DNA from: Xenorhabdus ehlersii
GTDB lineage: Bacteria > Pseudomonadota > Gammaproteobacteria > Enterobacterales > Enterobacteriaceae
Direction of reading: 5' to 3'
Length of the DNA: 64,000 nt
Assembly (NCBI RefSeq): GCF_003610465.1
Contig: NZ_RAQI01000003.1
Coordinates: 62,001-126,000 of the forward strand
How positions within the stretch are numbered: position 1 is the stretch's first letter; every line of letters begins with the position of its first letter. The notes below the pieces were generated by a model. That model searched no databases, was not told the DNA's origin, and saw only the letters and a list, made by a program, of their open reading frames with translations. This document shows, piece after piece, positions 45,244 through 56,020 of the stretch. Made by a program: the position numbers and the translations under genes.

Positions 45244-45960
45244 ATGAAACTTGAATTTTCAATTTATCGTTATAATCCAGATGTCGATGATGTACCTCGT
45301 ATGCAGGATTACACACTGGAAGCAGAGGAAGGGCGTGACATGATGTTGCTGGATGCGCTCATCCAGCTAAAAGAGCAAGATCCAACCTTGTCATTCCGCC
45401 GCTCTTGCCGTGAGGGTGTTTGTGGCTCTGATGGCGTGAATATGAATGGTAAAAACGGTTTGGCATGTGTTACACCCATTTCAGCGTTGCGTCGTGGCAA
45501 TAAGAAAATTGTTATTCGTCCATTGCCTGGTTTGCCAGTGGTTCGTGATCTGGTTGTTGATATGGGGCAGTTCTACACGCAATATGAAAAAATCCGTCCT
45601 TATCTGATTAATGATGGTAAAAATCCACCCGCACGTGAGCACCTGCAATCACCAGTGCAGCGTGAAAAGCTGGATGGTTTGTATGAATGTATCTTATGTG
45701 CTTGTTGCTCAACGTCTTGCCCATCATTCTGGTGGAATCCGGATAAATTTATCGGTCCAGCGGGTCTTTTAGCGGCATACCGTTTCCTGATTGATAGCCG
45801 TGATACTGAAACAAGTTCACGATTGGATAATCTGAATGATGCATTCAGTGTTTTCCGTTGCCACGGAATTATGAATTGCGTCAACGTATGCCCTAAGGGA
45901 TTGAATCCGACAAAAGCGATTGGTCATATTAAATCTATGTTGCTGAAACATAGCGCATAG
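45244..45960 (+). CDS. sdhB: Succinate dehydrogenase iron-sulfur subunit
   Basis: Protein of 238 residues, same as E. coli. N-terminal 2Fe-2S domain with CREGVCGSDG and the later Cys, then the 4Fe-4S ligands CILCACCSTSCP and the 3Fe-4S region CHGIMNCVNVCPKG. GGAGA precedes the ATG; 37 bases after sdhA. Confidence 0.98.
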   Translation: MKLEFSIYRYNPDVDDVPRMQDYTLEAEEGRDMMLLDALIQLKEQDPTLSFRRSCREGVCGSDGVNMNGKNGLACVTPISALRRGNKKIVIRPLPGLPVVRDLVVDMGQFYTQYEKIRPYLINDGKNPPAREHLQSPVQREKLDGLYECILCACCSTSCPSFWWNPDKFIGPAGLLAAYRFLIDSRDTETSSRLDNLNDAFSVFRCHGIMNCVNVCPKGLNPTKAIGHIKSMLLKHSA

Positions 45961-46295
45961 CAAAATAAAAATTTGTGCATAAATAACACATAAATAGTGT
46001 GTAAATAGTGCATATAATGTTGCCCTCCACAATTTTGAAATAAATATCAAATCAGTGGAGGGCATTAAAGAATGAAAAATGATAAATTGCCTACTGCTAA
46101 AGACGAAATGTGTTTCCAAATAAAGGGATCTTTAAAAACTGATATTCGGTTTTTAAAGGTTCCTTGATGGGTAGGAAAACCCAAAGAAGAACATGCATTA
46201 AGCACGTCCAAATGAACCTTTTATCAACACCGCTAATTAAGCGGTATTTGTTAACCACGGCGAAAACTAAAGCTTTTAAAGCTTAAGGGCTCACA
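45961..46295. promoter_or_regulatory. sdhB-sucA gap with phased repeats and two inverted repeats
   Basis: This 335-base gap has no gene. AAATA recurs at 45981, 45992 and 46003, an 11-base period, directly before TATAAT (46013-46018), which could be a -10 element. A perfect 10-bp inverted repeat lies at 46021-46030/46055-46064 (TGCCCTCCAC). A second, CTTTAAAAAC at 46130-46139 with its complement at 46149-46158, has a 9-base loop. Partial termination or a secondary sucA promoter is possible. Confidence 0.5.
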
Positions 46296-49103
46296 ATGCA
46301 GAACGGCGCAATGAAGGACTGGCTGGACTCAAGCTTTCTGGCTGGTGCAAACCAGTCTTACATAGAGCAAATCTATGAAGACTATATAACTGATCCTAAT
46401 TCTGTTGATGCAAGTTGGAGAGAAATTTTCCAACAATTACCGGATGCAGGACTTAGCGGCGAACAGCTTCACACACAGACACGCGATTATTTCCGTCGTC
46501 TGGCAAAGGATGCCACGCGTTACCACACTTCAGTCAGCGATCCAGCAATGGATGCAAAACAAGTCAAAGTTTTGCAGCTCATCAATGCATTCCGCTTCCG
46601 CGGACACCAACATGCAAACCTTGATCCATTGGGATTATGGAAACAGGAACCTGTACCCGATCTTGATCCTGCTTTCCATAATTTAACAAAATCGGATTTT
46701 GAAGAAACGTTTAATGTAGGCTCTTTTGCCATTGGCAAAGAGACCATGAAATTGGCTGATCTGTATGACGCGCTGAAACGCATTTATTGTGGTTCAATTG
46801 GTGCGGAATATATGCACATCACCAATACGGAAGAAAAACGTTGGCTCCAGCAACGTCTGGAGTCAGTGACAGTAAGTTCACAGTTTAGTGCAGAAGAAAA
46901 ACGCCGTTTCCTGAAAGAATTAACATCAGCGGAAGGTTTGGAACGCTATTTAGGTGCCAAGTTCCCAGGGGCGAAACGTTTCTCCCTGGAAGGTGGCGAC
47001 GCACTTATCCCTATGTTAAAAGAGTTGATCCGTCACGCAGGTAAACAAAGTACCCGCGAGGTGGTATTAGGAATGGCTCATCGTGGTCGCCTCAACGTTC
47101 TGGTCAATCTCTTGGGCAAAAAACCGATTGATCTGTTTGACGAATTTGCGGGTAAACATAAAGAGCATCTGGGTACAGGTGACGTAAAATACCATCAAGG
47201 TTTTTCTTCTGATTTTGAAACCGAAGGCGGTTTGGTGCATTTGGCACTGGCCTTTAACCCCTCTCACCTTGAGATTGTCAGCCCTGTTGTTATCGGCTCT
47301 GTACGTGCCCGCCGTGATCGCCTTGATGAAGGTCGCAGTAACATGGTTCTGCCTGTCACCATCCACGGTGATGCCGCAGTCACAGGGCAGGGGATTGTTC
47401 AGGAAACGTTGAACATGTCTCAGGCTCGCGGTTATGAAGTTGGCGGTACTGTTCGTATCGTAGTGAATAACCAAATTGGCTTCACCACTTCTAACCCGAA
47501 AGATGCCCGTTCAACACAATACTGTACTGATATTGTGAAAATGGTTCAGGCACCGATTTTCCACGTTAATGCAGATGATCCGGAAGCTGTTGCATTCGTC
47601 ACACGTCTGGCGCTTGACTTCCGTAATACCTTCAAACGTGACGTGATGATCGATCTGGTCTGTTACCGTCGCCACGGTCATAACGAAGCTGATGAGCCAA
47701 GTGCAACTCAGCCACTGATGTACCAGCAAATCAAAAAACAACCAACTGCACGTAAAATCTATGCAGATAAGCTGGTAGCGGAAGGTTTGCTGGAGGCCAA
47801 TGACGTTACTGAGATGGTGAACCTGTACCGTGATGCACTGGATCATGGTGAATGCGTTGTCGATGAATGGCGCCCAATGGGGTTGCACTCATTCACATGG
47901 GAACCCTATCTGAATCACGAATGGGATGAAGAGTATCCACATAAGATGGATATGAAACGTCTGCAAGATCTTGGCAAAAGCATCAGCACTGTTCCTGCCG
48001 AAGTGGCAATGCACTCACGTGTTGCGAAAATCTATGGCGACCGTGCAGAAATGGCGAATGGCAATAAATTGTTTGACTGGGGTGCTGCGGAAACACTGGC
48101 TTACGCGACTTTGGTTGATGAAGGTATTCCTGTCCGTATCTCTGGTGAAGATGCGGGACGTGGTACTTTCTTCCACCGTCATGCCGTTATTCATAACCAA
48201 AACAATGCTTCTGTTTATGTGCCTTTGGCGAATATCCACAATGGACAGGGTGTATTTAATGTATGGGATTCTGTCCTTTCAGAAGAAGCTGTACTGGCAT
48301 TTGAGTACGGTTATGCAACAACTGAACCTCGTGTCCTGACGATTTGGGAAGCCCAATTTGGTGACTTTGCCAACGTGGCTCAGGTTGTGATTGACCAATT
48401 TATCAGCTCTGGCGAACAGAAATGGGGCCGTATGTGTGGTCTGGTTATGCTGCTGCCACATGGCTATGAAGGGCAGGGACCAGAGCACTCATCGGCACGT
48501 CTGGAGCGTTATCTGCAACTGTGTGCTGAACAAAACATGCAGGTTTGCGTACCATCGACTCCAGCTCAGGTTTATCACATGCTGCGTCGTCAGGCTCTGC
48601 GTGGTATGCGCCGTCCGCTCATCGTTATGTCACCAAAATCACTACTGCGTCATCCATTGGCAGTGTCTACTCTGGATGAATTGGCGCACGGCAAATTTGA
48701 ACCAGTGATTGGTGAAATTGACGCCTTGGAGCCAAAAGGTGTTAAACGCGTTGTGCTTTGTTCCGGTAAAGTTTATTACGATCTGCTGGAACAGCGTCGT
48801 AAGAACGAACAGACTGACGTTGCTATTGTGCGTATTGAACAGCTGTATCCATTCCCACGTCAGCACTTGCAAGCTGAGCTTGAGCAGTATGCCCATGTTC
48901 ATGACTTCGTCTGGTGTCAGGAAGAGCCACTGAACCAAGGGGCTTGGTATTGCAGTCAACATAATTTCCGTGAAGCGATCCCATTTGGGGCTTCTTTACG
49001 TTATGCAGGTCGTCCGGCATCTGCTTCCCCAGCTGTGGGATATACGTCTGTTCACCAGCAGCAACAGCAAGCACTGGTTAATGACGCACTGAATGTTGAA
49101 TAA
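46296..49103 (+). CDS. sucA: 2-oxoglutarate dehydrogenase E1 component
   Basis: Thiamine-diphosphate enzyme of 935 residues that decarboxylates 2-oxoglutarate and passes the succinyl group to SucB. VLGMAHRGRLN, GDAAVTGQGIVQETLN and the TPP/Mg motif region ending in NNQIGFTT are present, plus HNEADEPSATQP. It begins MQNGAMKDWLDSS, in line with E. coli SucA. Confidence 0.98.
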   Translation: MQNGAMKDWLDSSFLAGANQSYIEQIYEDYITDPNSVDASWREIFQQLPDAGLSGEQLHTQTRDYFRRLAKDATRYHTSVSDPAMDAKQVKVLQLINAFRFRGHQHANLDPLGLWKQEPVPDLDPAFHNLTKSDFEETFNVGSFAIGKETMKLADLYDALKRIYCGSIGAEYMHITNTEEKRWLQQRLESVTVSSQFSAEEKRRFLKELTSAEGLERYLGAKFPGAKRFSLEGGDALIPMLKELIRHAGKQSTREVVLGMAHRGRLNVLVNLLGKKPIDLFDEFAGKHKEHLGTGDVKYHQGFSSDFETEGGLVHLALAFNPSHLEIVSPVVIGSVRARRDRLDEGRSNMVLPVTIHGDAAVTGQGIVQETLNMSQARGYEVGGTVRIVVNNQIGFTTSNPKDARSTQYCTDIVKMVQAPIFHVNADDPEAVAFVTRLALDFRNTFKRDVMIDLVCYRRHGHNEADEPSATQPLMYQQIKKQPTARKIYADKLVAEGLLEANDVTEMVNLYRDALDHGECVVDEWRPMGLHSFTWEPYLNHEWDEEYPHKMDMKRLQDLGKSISTVPAEVAMHSRVAKIYGDRAEMANGNKLFDWGAAETLAYATLVDEGIPVRISGEDAGRGTFFHRHAVIHNQNNASVYVPLANIHNGQGVFNVWDSVLSEEAVLAFEYGYATTEPRVLTIWEAQFGDFANVAQVVIDQFISSGEQKWGRMCGLVMLLPHGYEGQGPEHSSARLERYLQLCAEQNMQVCVPSTPAQVYHMLRRQALRGMRRPLIVMSPKSLLRHPLAVSTLDELAHGKFEPVIGEIDALEPKGVKRVVLCSGKVYYDLLEQRRKNEQTDVAIVRIEQLYPFPRQHLQAELEQYAHVHDFVWCQEEPLNQGAWYCSQHNFREAIPFGASLRYAGRPASASPAVGYTSVHQQQQQALVNDALNVE

Positions 49104-49117
49104 ATTAAGGATAGAAA

Positions 49118-50329
49118 ATGAGTAGCGTAGAAATTCTGGTCCCAGACCTTCCTGAATCTGTTGCAGATGCCACTGTGGCAACATGGCATAAAAAACCAGG
49201 TGACACCATAGAGCGTGATGAAGTGCTGGTTGAAATTGAAACGGATAAAGTTGTTTTGGAAGTACCAGCAAGTGAAGCCGGTGTTTTGGAATCCATTTTG
49301 GAAGAAGAGGGCGCCACTGTTCTGTCCAAACAACTGTTAGGTCGTATCCGTTTAGGTGACAGCACGGGTATACCTGCCGAAGTAAAAGCTAAAACAGAGG
49401 CAACGCCAGCACAGCGGCAGACTGCGTCTTTGGAAGAAGAAAGCAACGATGCACTAAGCCCTGCTGTTCGTCGTCTGATTGCAGAACATGATTTAGATCC
49501 TGCTGCCATTAAAGGCAGTGGTGTTGGTGGCCGTATTGTCCGTGAAGACATTGAAAAATATGTCGCTGCGAATAAAAAAGAGAGTGATAAGCCTGCTGCA
49601 TCTGCTGAACAGCCATCCTTATTGCCACACCGCAGTGAAAAACGTGTCCCAATGACGCGTTTGCGTAAGCGTGTTGCAGAACGTTTACTTGAAGCGAAGA
49701 ACAATACAGCAATGCTGACGACTTTCAATGAAGTCAACATGAAGCCAATTCAGGAATTGCGCAAGCAGTATGGCGATGCATTTGAAAAACGTCATGGTGT
49801 ACGTCTGGGTTTTATGTCTTTCTATGTGAAAGCGGTTGTTGAAGCGTTGAAACGCTATCCAGAAGTGAACGCTTCCATTGATGGAACAGATGTGGTTTAC
49901 CACAACTATTTTGATATTAGTATTGCTGTATCTACACCACGTGGCCTGGTTACACCTGTATTGCGTGATGCAGATGCATTGAGCATGGCTGATATTGAGA
50001 AAAGCATCAAAGAGCTGGCTATCAAAGGCCGTGACGGTAAACTGACTGTTGAAGAACTCACTGGCGGTAATTTCACCATTACCAACGGCGGTGTTTTCGG
50101 CTCCCTGATGTCCACCCCGATCATTAACCCACCACAAAGCGCTATCCTTGGTATGCATGCCATTAAAGATCGCCCAATGGCTGTAAATGGTCAGGTTGAG
50201 ATCCTTCCGATGATGTACTTGGCACTGTCCTATGACCACCGTCTGATTGACGGTCGTGAGTCTGTCGGCTTCCTGGTGACCATCAAAGAAATGCTGGAAG
50301 ATCCAACACGTTTGTTGCTGGATGTATAG
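49118..50329 (+). CDS. sucB: 2-oxoglutarate dehydrogenase E2 (dihydrolipoyl succinyltransferase)
   Basis: Protein of 403 residues: lipoyl domain with modified lysine in [14 protein letters not shown] (about residue 44), flexible linker, E1/E3-binding domain ([20 protein letters not shown]) and catalytic domain with [10 protein letters not shown] near the end. Forms the core of the complex. The linker is charged ([12 protein letters not shown]) rather than very Ala/Pro-rich. 14 bases after sucA. Confidence 0.98.
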   Translation: MSSVEILVPDLPESVADATVATWHKKPGDTIERDEVLVEIETDKVVLEVPASEAGVLESILEEEGATVLSKQLLGRIRLGDSTGIPAEVKAKTEATPAQRQTASLEEESNDALSPAVRRLIAEHDLDPAAIKGSGVGGRIVREDIEKYVAANKKESDKPAASAEQPSLLPHRSEKRVPMTRLRKRVAERLLEAKNNTAMLTTFNEVNMKPIQELRKQYGDAFEKRHGVRLGFMSFYVKAVVEALKRYPEVNASIDGTDVVYHNYFDISIAVSTPRGLVTPVLRDADALSMADIEKSIKELAIKGRDGKLTVEELTGGNFTITNGGVFGSLMSTPIINPPQSAILGMHAIKDRPMAVNGQVEILPMMYLALSYDHRLIDGRESVGFLVTIKEMLEDPTRLLLDV

Positions 50330-50339
50330 CATCACTATC

Positions 50340-50422
50340 GGCGGAGGGTGTTAACTCCGCCAGTCTGAAGTAGTACGACGTTGATGTAAAAATATATGCA
50401 GGCCAGCCCTTTTGGGCTGGTC
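50340..50422 (+). other. Two hairpins in the sucB-sucC gap
   Basis: GGCGGAG/CTCCGCC (50340-50346, 50355-50361) and a perfect 9-bp stem with TTTT loop (50401-50409, 50414-50422). Neither has a T-run, so they look like processing or partial-termination elements that could set different sucAB and sucCD levels. Confidence 0.5.
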
Positions 50423-50486
50423 ATATCCAGAGCAACAAAATAGAAGGTAATTTACCTTTCTTAAATTAAATTATGGATAGAACATC

Positions 50487-51653
50487 ATGAATTTACACGA
50501 GTATCAGGCAAAACAACTTTTTGCACGGTATGGTTTACCAGCACCTGCTGGTTATGCTTGTACCACTCCGCGCGAAGCAGAAGAAGCAGCATCCAAGATT
50601 GGTTCAGGCCCTTGGGTCGTTAAATGTCAGGTTCATGCAGGTGGCCGCGGTAAGGCTGGTGGTGTGAGAGTCGTCAATAGTAAGGAAGATATCCGCACTT
50701 TTGCTGAACAATGGCTGGGTAAACGACTGGTAACTTACCAGACAGATGCACAGGGGCAACCTGTCCATCAGATCTTGGTGGAAGGGGCAACTGATATTGC
50801 CAAGGAGCTGTATCTGGGGGCTGTTGTTGACCGCGGTACACGTCGTGTAGTATTCATGGCCTCTACTGAAGGTGGCGTCGAAATAGAAAAAGTGGCGGAA
50901 GAAACGCCTGAGCTAATTCATAAAGCCATTATCGACCCACTGTCTGGCCCTATGCCGTATCAAGGCCGTGAATTGGCATTCAAACTTGGTTTGACTGGTA
51001 AACAAGTTGGTCAATTCACCAAGATTTTCTTGGGATTGGCGAACCTGTTCTTAGAGCGTGATTTGGCATTGGTTGAAATTAACCCTTTGGTGATCACAAC
51101 GCAAGGTGATCTGGTTTGTTTAGATGGAAAATTGAGCGCTGATGGTAATGCTATGTTCCGTCAGGCTGAACTGCGTGAAATGCACGATCCTACACAGGAA
51201 GATCCGCGTGAAGCCCAAGCTGCACAATGGGAATTGAACTATGTTGCGCTGGATGGCAACATTGGTTGTATGGTGAATGGTGCAGGTCTGGCAATGGGAA
51301 CGATGGACATTGTCAAATTGCACGGTGGTGCACCGGCCAACTTCCTTGATGTAGGCGGCGGTGCAACAAAAGAGCGTGTTACCGAAGCATTCAAGATCAT
51401 CTTGTCAGATGAAAATGTTAAGGCTGTTTTGGTTAATATTTTTGGTGGTATCGTCCGCTGTGACTTGATCGCTGACGGCATTATTGGTGCGGTGGAAGAA
51501 GTGGGTGTTAACGTACCGGTAGTCGTTCGTCTGGAAGGAAACAATGCTGAACTGGGTGCTAAAAAACTGGCGGATAGCGGTTTGAACATCATTGCAGCTA
51601 CCAGTTTGACAGACGCAGCTAAACAGGCAGTAGCAGCAGCGGGGAATAAATAA
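50487..51653 (+). CDS. sucC: Succinyl-CoA synthetase beta subunit
   Basis: ATP-grasp subunit of 388 residues that binds ADP and, with SucD, converts succinyl-CoA to succinate with ATP formation. [16 protein letters not shown] start, [12 protein letters not shown] nucleotide region, and [17 protein letters not shown] near the C-terminus are conserved. It overlaps sucD by one base. Confidence 0.98.
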   Translation: MNLHEYQAKQLFARYGLPAPAGYACTTPREAEEAASKIGSGPWVVKCQVHAGGRGKAGGVRVVNSKEDIRTFAEQWLGKRLVTYQTDAQGQPVHQILVEGATDIAKELYLGAVVDRGTRRVVFMASTEGGVEIEKVAEETPELIHKAIIDPLSGPMPYQGRELAFKLGLTGKQVGQFTKIFLGLANLFLERDLALVEINPLVITTQGDLVCLDGKLSADGNAMFRQAELREMHDPTQEDPREAQAAQWELNYVALDGNIGCMVNGAGLAMGTMDIVKLHGGAPANFLDVGGGATKERVTEAFKIILSDENVKAVLVNIFGGIVRCDLIADGIIGAVEEVGVNVPVVVRLEGNNAELGAKKLADSGLNIIAATSLTDAAKQAVAAAGNK

Positions 51654-52522
51654 TGTCTATTTTAATCGATAAAAACACCAAAGTGATTTGTCAGGGTTTT
51701 ACTGGCAGTCAGGGCACTTTTCACTCCGAACAGGCGATAGCTTACGGTACTCAAATGGTGGGTGGCGTGACACCGGGTAAAGGTGGCACTGAGCATTTAG
51801 GATTACCTGTATTCAACACCGTACGTGAAGCCGTTGAAGCAACGGGGGCAACCGCTTCTGTAATCTACGTTCCGGCACCATTCTGTAAAGATTCCATTCT
51901 GGAAGCGATTGATGCAGGCATTAAACTGATCATCACTATTACAGAAGGCATCCCAACACTCGATATGTTGACAGTTAAGGAAAAGCTGGATCAAGCAGGT
52001 GTTCGTATGATTGGTCCCAACTGTCCGGGTGTCATTACTCCTGACGAGTGTAAGATCGGCATTATGCCTGGTCATATTCACAAGTCAGGTAAAGTGGGCA
52101 TTGTTTCCCGTTCAGGCACACTGACTTATGAAGCGGTTAAACAGACCACAGATGCTGGGTTAGGGCAATCTACCTGTGTTGGTATTGGTGGTGACCCGAT
52201 CCCAGGTTCAAACTTCATTGATATTCTGCAACTGTTCCAGGAAGATCCACAGACAGAAGCAATTGTCATGATTGGTGAAATTGGTGGTACAGCCGAAGAA
52301 GAAGCTGCGGCTTATATCAAAGAACATGTGACTAAACCGGTTGTTGCTTATATTGCTGGTGTGACTGCACCTAAAGGTAAGCGCATGGGCCATGCCGGAG
52401 CGATTATCGCAGGGGGTAAAGGGACAGCAGATGAGAAATTTGCTGCACTGGAAGCTGCGGGTGTGAAGACTGTCCGTAGCCTTGCAGACATTGGCGATGC
52501 TGTAAAAGCGTTATTGGTATAA
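51653..52522 (+). CDS. sucD: Succinyl-CoA synthetase alpha subunit
   Basis: Protein of 289 residues that binds CoA and carries the phosphohistidine, seen in [13 protein letters not shown]. CoA-binding [19 protein letters not shown] and GPNCPGV are intact. Last gene of the sdh-suc block. Confidence 0.98.
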   Translation: MSILIDKNTKVICQGFTGSQGTFHSEQAIAYGTQMVGGVTPGKGGTEHLGLPVFNTVREAVEATGATASVIYVPAPFCKDSILEAIDAGIKLIITITEGIPTLDMLTVKEKLDQAGVRMIGPNCPGVITPDECKIGIMPGHIHKSGKVGIVSRSGTLTYEAVKQTTDAGLGQSTCVGIGGDPIPGSNFIDILQLFQEDPQTEAIVMIGEIGGTAEEEAAAYIKEHVTKPVVAYIAGVTAPKGKRMGHAGAIIAGGKGTADEKFAALEAAGVKTVRSLADIGDAVKALLV

Positions 52523-52550
52523 CAATCACAAAATAAACTATTTTTATAGA

Positions 52551-52580
52551 AAAAGGCTGCCTCAGGGTGGCCTTTTGTTT
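52551..52580 (+). terminator. Rho-independent terminator after sucD
   Basis: AAAAGGCTGCC (52551-52561) pairs with GGGTGGCCTTTT (52566-52576) including two G-T pairs, followed by GTTTTTATTT. In E. coli the sucD 3' end gives the small RNA SdhX; a similar product is possible but not shown. Confidence 0.85.
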
Positions 52581-53166
52581 TTATTTATAATATTAACAGT
52601 AGGTTAGTTCATTCATAAGATAAGTTATTTCTCAATTTAATTGAATTGGATTTTAGGAAAATCTATTTATTTGATTAATGAAATTGGAAATATCGGAAAA
52701 ATATATTTTTTAAAGAATGAAAACGAAAAGTTAATTTTCTAACGAATTTTACAGCAAAAAATAAATTACAAACCATGGCAAATAACAACTTATTAACACG
52801 AAGTAAACTATAATGAAATAATAACTGTAAAGCTTAACAAAATAAGGAAAAAATTGACTAAAATCAATTTATTACTCTGGATTGTATTCGCTAAACTTGA
52901 TTAAATTGATCTAGTATATATAGGTATTAACCTGAGAATGTATGGTATTGTTGACCTATATTCAGAATTCTAAGCTGAGTCACGTAAAAGCTATTTATTG
53001 TATGTGAATATAGGCGTAATATTATTGTGGTATCTATTGAATTTTTGATTTTGTAATAATTCATTGTTGTGTTTGAGGCATTTATTGCTGGTAGTTACGA
53101 GACTTTCGTTTTACGAAGTCGGGTTGCCGCAAGTCGGTGTCTTCCTGCTAGGAGCAAGGAGTCAAG
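52581..53166 (+). promoter_or_regulatory. cydA upstream region with FNR-like box
   Basis: About 590 AT-rich bases with no gene. TTGAC TAAA ATCAA at 52854-52867 matches 9 of 10 FNR consensus bases. This fits the oxygen control known for cydAB in enterics (FNR and ArcA). A GC-richer leader (53100-53160) ends with AGGAGCAAGGAG before cydA. Confidence 0.6.
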
Positions 53167-54738
53167 ATGTTTGATATTGTCGAACTGTCACGATTACAGT
53201 TTGCCTTAACTGCTATGTACCATTTTCTGTTCGTACCATTGACGCTCGGTATGGCGTTTTTGCTTGCGATCATGGAAACGGTATATGTCCTTTCTGGCAA
53301 ACAAATCTATAAAGATATGACAAAATTCTGGGGTAAGTTATTTGGTATTAACTTTGCCTTGGGTGTCGCAACGGGCTTGACCATGGAGTTCCAGTTCGGA
53401 ACCAACTGGTCATATTTCTCACATTATGTTGGTGATATTTTCGGTGCGCCTCTGGCCATCGAAGGTCTGATGGCATTCTTCCTCGAATCCACATTCGTTG
53501 GTCTGTTTTTCTTCGGGTGGGATCGACTGAGTAAGAAACAACACTTGGCGGTTACTTGGCTGGTTGCATTAGGCTCTAACTTCTCTGCATTGTGGATACT
53601 GATTGCGAATGGTTGGATGCAAAACCCGATTGCGTCTGACTTTAACTTCGAAACCATGCGAATGGAAATGGTGAGCTTCAGCGAACTAGTACTTAACCCA
53701 GTTGCACAGGTGAAATTTGTCCACACTGTTGCAGCCGGTTATGTTACTGGTGCCATTTTTGTATTGGGTATCAGCTCTTACTATCTGCTTAAAGGGCGCG
53801 ATTTGGCGTTTGCCAAACGTTCTTTTGCGATTGCAGCAAGTTTTGGCATGGCTGCGGTACTGTCTGTCATCGTTCTGGGTGATGAATCTGGATATGAAAT
53901 GGGGGACGTGCAGAAAACCAAATTGGCAGCAATCGAAGCAGAGTGGGAAACTCAGCCGCCTCCGGCTTCATTTACGCTGATTGGTCTTCCTGATCAGGAC
54001 AAAATGGAAAATAAATATTCCATCCAAATTCCTTACGTTTTAGGTTTGATTGCTACCCGCTCTACAGATACACCGGTCGTTGGTCTGCGGGATTTGATGA
54101 GCCAGCACGAGCAGCGTATCCGTAATGGCATCAAGGCTTATGAATTACTGGAAGAACTGCGTGCAGGTAATGTTGATCCAAGTGTTCGCAGTGCATTCAA
54201 TGAAAGTAAGAAAGATCTTGGCTATGGCATGCTCGTGAAGCGTTATACCCAAAACGTAACTGATGCCACAGAAGAGCAAATTCAAGCCGCAGCGAAAGAC
54301 TCTATTCCACGCGTAGCACCGCTCTACTTTGCATTCCGTATCATGGTTGCTGCTGGCTTTATTATGCTGCTGGTTATCGGTCTGTCGTTCCTGAGTGTTC
54401 TGCGTAACCGTATCGGTCAACATAAGTGGCTGCTTCGTGCTGCATTGTTCAGTATTCCATTGCCATGGATTGCCGTTGAGGCTGGTTGGTTTGTCGCAGA
54501 ATATGGCCGTCAGCCATGGGCGATTGGTGAAGTGTTGCCAACTGCTGTCGCGACTTCAACACGTAGTGTAGGCGATCTGATTTTCTCAATGGTGCTGATT
54601 TGTGGTCTGTACACTTTGTTCTTGATCGCAGAGATGTTCTTGATGTTCAAATTTGCCCGTCTTGGCCCAAGCAGCCTCAAGACTGGACGTTACCATTTTG
54701 AACAAAAAACCGCTGCTTCAGCGAATAATATTGAGTAA
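53167..54738 (+). CDS. cydA: Cytochrome bd-I ubiquinol oxidase subunit I
   Basis: Membrane protein of 523 residues (E. coli 522) carrying hemes b558, b595 and d; reduces oxygen to water at low oxygen. The N-terminal [22 protein letters not shown] holds the heme ligand histidine (shown in part as [10 protein letters not shown]), [12 protein letters not shown] a second, and the periplasmic quinol (Q) loop lies at about 255-330. The C-terminal [19 protein letters not shown] region is intact. Confidence 0.98.
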   Translation: MFDIVELSRLQFALTAMYHFLFVPLTLGMAFLLAIMETVYVLSGKQIYKDMTKFWGKLFGINFALGVATGLTMEFQFGTNWSYFSHYVGDIFGAPLAIEGLMAFFLESTFVGLFFFGWDRLSKKQHLAVTWLVALGSNFSALWILIANGWMQNPIASDFNFETMRMEMVSFSELVLNPVAQVKFVHTVAAGYVTGAIFVLGISSYYLLKGRDLAFAKRSFAIAASFGMAAVLSVIVLGDESGYEMGDVQKTKLAAIEAEWETQPPPASFTLIGLPDQDKMENKYSIQIPYVLGLIATRSTDTPVVGLRDLMSQHEQRIRNGIKAYELLEELRAGNVDPSVRSAFNESKKDLGYGMLVKRYTQNVTDATEEQIQAAAKDSIPRVAPLYFAFRIMVAAGFIMLLVIGLSFLSVLRNRIGQHKWLLRAALFSIPLPWIAVEAGWFVAEYGRQPWAIGEVLPTAVATSTRSVGDLIFSMVLICGLYTLFLIAEMFLMFKFARLGPSSLKTGRYHFEQKTAASANNIE

Positions 54739-54752
54739 GCAGGAGTCCACTT

Positions 54753-55892
54753 ATGCTTGATTATGATGTATTACGATTTATATGGTGGCTGCTGATTGGT
54801 GTGTTACTGATCGGTTTCACGGTGACTGATGGTTTCGACATGGGAGTTGGTATCCTGCTGCGGCTCATTGGTAAAAATGATACCGAACGCCGCATCATGA
54901 TTAACTCAGTTGCCCCGCACTGGGATGGTAACCAAGTTTGGTTAATTACCGCGGGGGGGGCCCTATTTGCCGCATGGCCGATGGTATATGCAGCCGCTTT
55001 CTCTGGTTTTTATGTGGCAATGATTCTGGTCTTGGCAGCACTGTTTTTCCGTCCGGTTGGCTTCGATTACCGTTCAAAACTGGAAAGCAGCAAATGGCGC
55101 AATATGTGGGATTGGGGGCTGGTTATCGGTAGCTTCGTACCTGCATTGGTTATCGGGGTGGCATTTGGTAACTTGCTGCAGGGCGTACCGCTGGCGGTAG
55201 ATTCTTACCTGCGTGTCTCCTACGAGGGTTCATTCTTTGGATTGCTGAACCCTTATGGATTGCTGGCCGGGGTGATTAGCCTGATGATGATTGTGACGCA
55301 GGGTGCAACTTATCTGCAAATGCGTACAACAGGCGAACTGCACCTGCGCTCCCGTACTGCAACCCATGTTTGTGCAGCGATAACGGCAATTGCATTCCTG
55401 TTGGCAGGGATATGGCTGATTTATGGCATTGATGGCTATGTTGTAACGGGAGGCTTGGATGTTAATGCGGCATCCAATCCATTACATAAAGAAGTCATCC
55501 AGCAGGCAGGCGCATGGCTGACCAACTTCAATAACTATCCGGTTCTGTGGGCTATACCTGTGTTGGGCGTATTGCTTCCTCTGCTGACTATGTTGGCTAC
55601 CTGGATGGATAAAGGTGCCTGGGCATTCTTGTTCTCATCACTGACAGTAGCTTGTATTATCCTGACTTCAGGTATTGCTATGTTCCCGTTCGTGATGCCA
55701 TCAAGCATTGATCCGAATGTCAGTCTGACAATGTGGGATGCGACATCCAGTCAGTGGACGTTGCAAATTATGTTCGTTGTTGCACTTATCTTCGTTCCTA
55801 TCGTGCTGTCTTATACCATTTGGTGTTATTACAAAACCTTCGGGCGTTTGGATAAGAACTATATTGATAACAACAAACACTCACTGTACTAA
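54753..55892 (+). CDS. cydB: Cytochrome bd-I ubiquinol oxidase subunit II
   Basis: Partner subunit of 379 residues, same as E. coli, with about eight transmembrane helices; starts MLDYDVLRFIWWLLIGVLLIG (first part MLDYDVLRFIWW), with VTDGFDMGVG and NQVWLITAGGALFAAWP. The last segment is encoded through a run of eight G (54953-54960) without loss of frame. 14 bases after cydA. Confidence 0.98.
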   Translation: MLDYDVLRFIWWLLIGVLLIGFTVTDGFDMGVGILLRLIGKNDTERRIMINSVAPHWDGNQVWLITAGGALFAAWPMVYAAAFSGFYVAMILVLAALFFRPVGFDYRSKLESSKWRNMWDWGLVIGSFVPALVIGVAFGNLLQGVPLAVDSYLRVSYEGSFFGLLNPYGLLAGVISLMMIVTQGATYLQMRTTGELHLRSRTATHVCAAITAIAFLLAGIWLIYGIDGYVVTGGLDVNAASNPLHKEVIQQAGAWLTNFNNYPVLWAIPVLGVLLPLLTMLATWMDKGAWAFLFSSLTVACIILTSGIAMFPFVMPSSIDPNVSLTMWDATSSQWTLQIMFVVALIFVPIVLSYTIWCYYKTFGRLDKNYIDNNKHSLY

Positions 55893-55903
55893 GGAGCATA
55901 GGC

Positions 55904-56020
55904 ATGTGGTATTTTGCTTGGATTCTCGGAACGCTTTTGGCTTGTAGCTTTGCGGTCATTGCTGCTTTGGCACTTGAGCATAGCGAATCACAGAACGCTT
56001 CTGAGAGTGACAAAAAATAA
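55904..56020 (+). CDS. cydX: Cytochrome bd-I accessory subunit CydX
   Basis: A 38-residue single-helix peptide starting MWYFAWILGTLLACSF and ending SESDKK, matching the E. coli CydX pattern (37 residues), which is needed for stability and activity of the oxidase. AAGGAG precedes the ATG. Its stop overlaps the ybgE start (TAATG). Confidence 0.93.
   Translation: MWYFAWILGTLLACSFAVIAALALEHSESQNASESDKK

Noticed and set aside
52895..52910. Second FNR-like element before cydA (TTGAT TAAA TTGAT)
   Set aside because: The two halves are direct rather than inverted repeats, so it does not fit an FNR dimer site.
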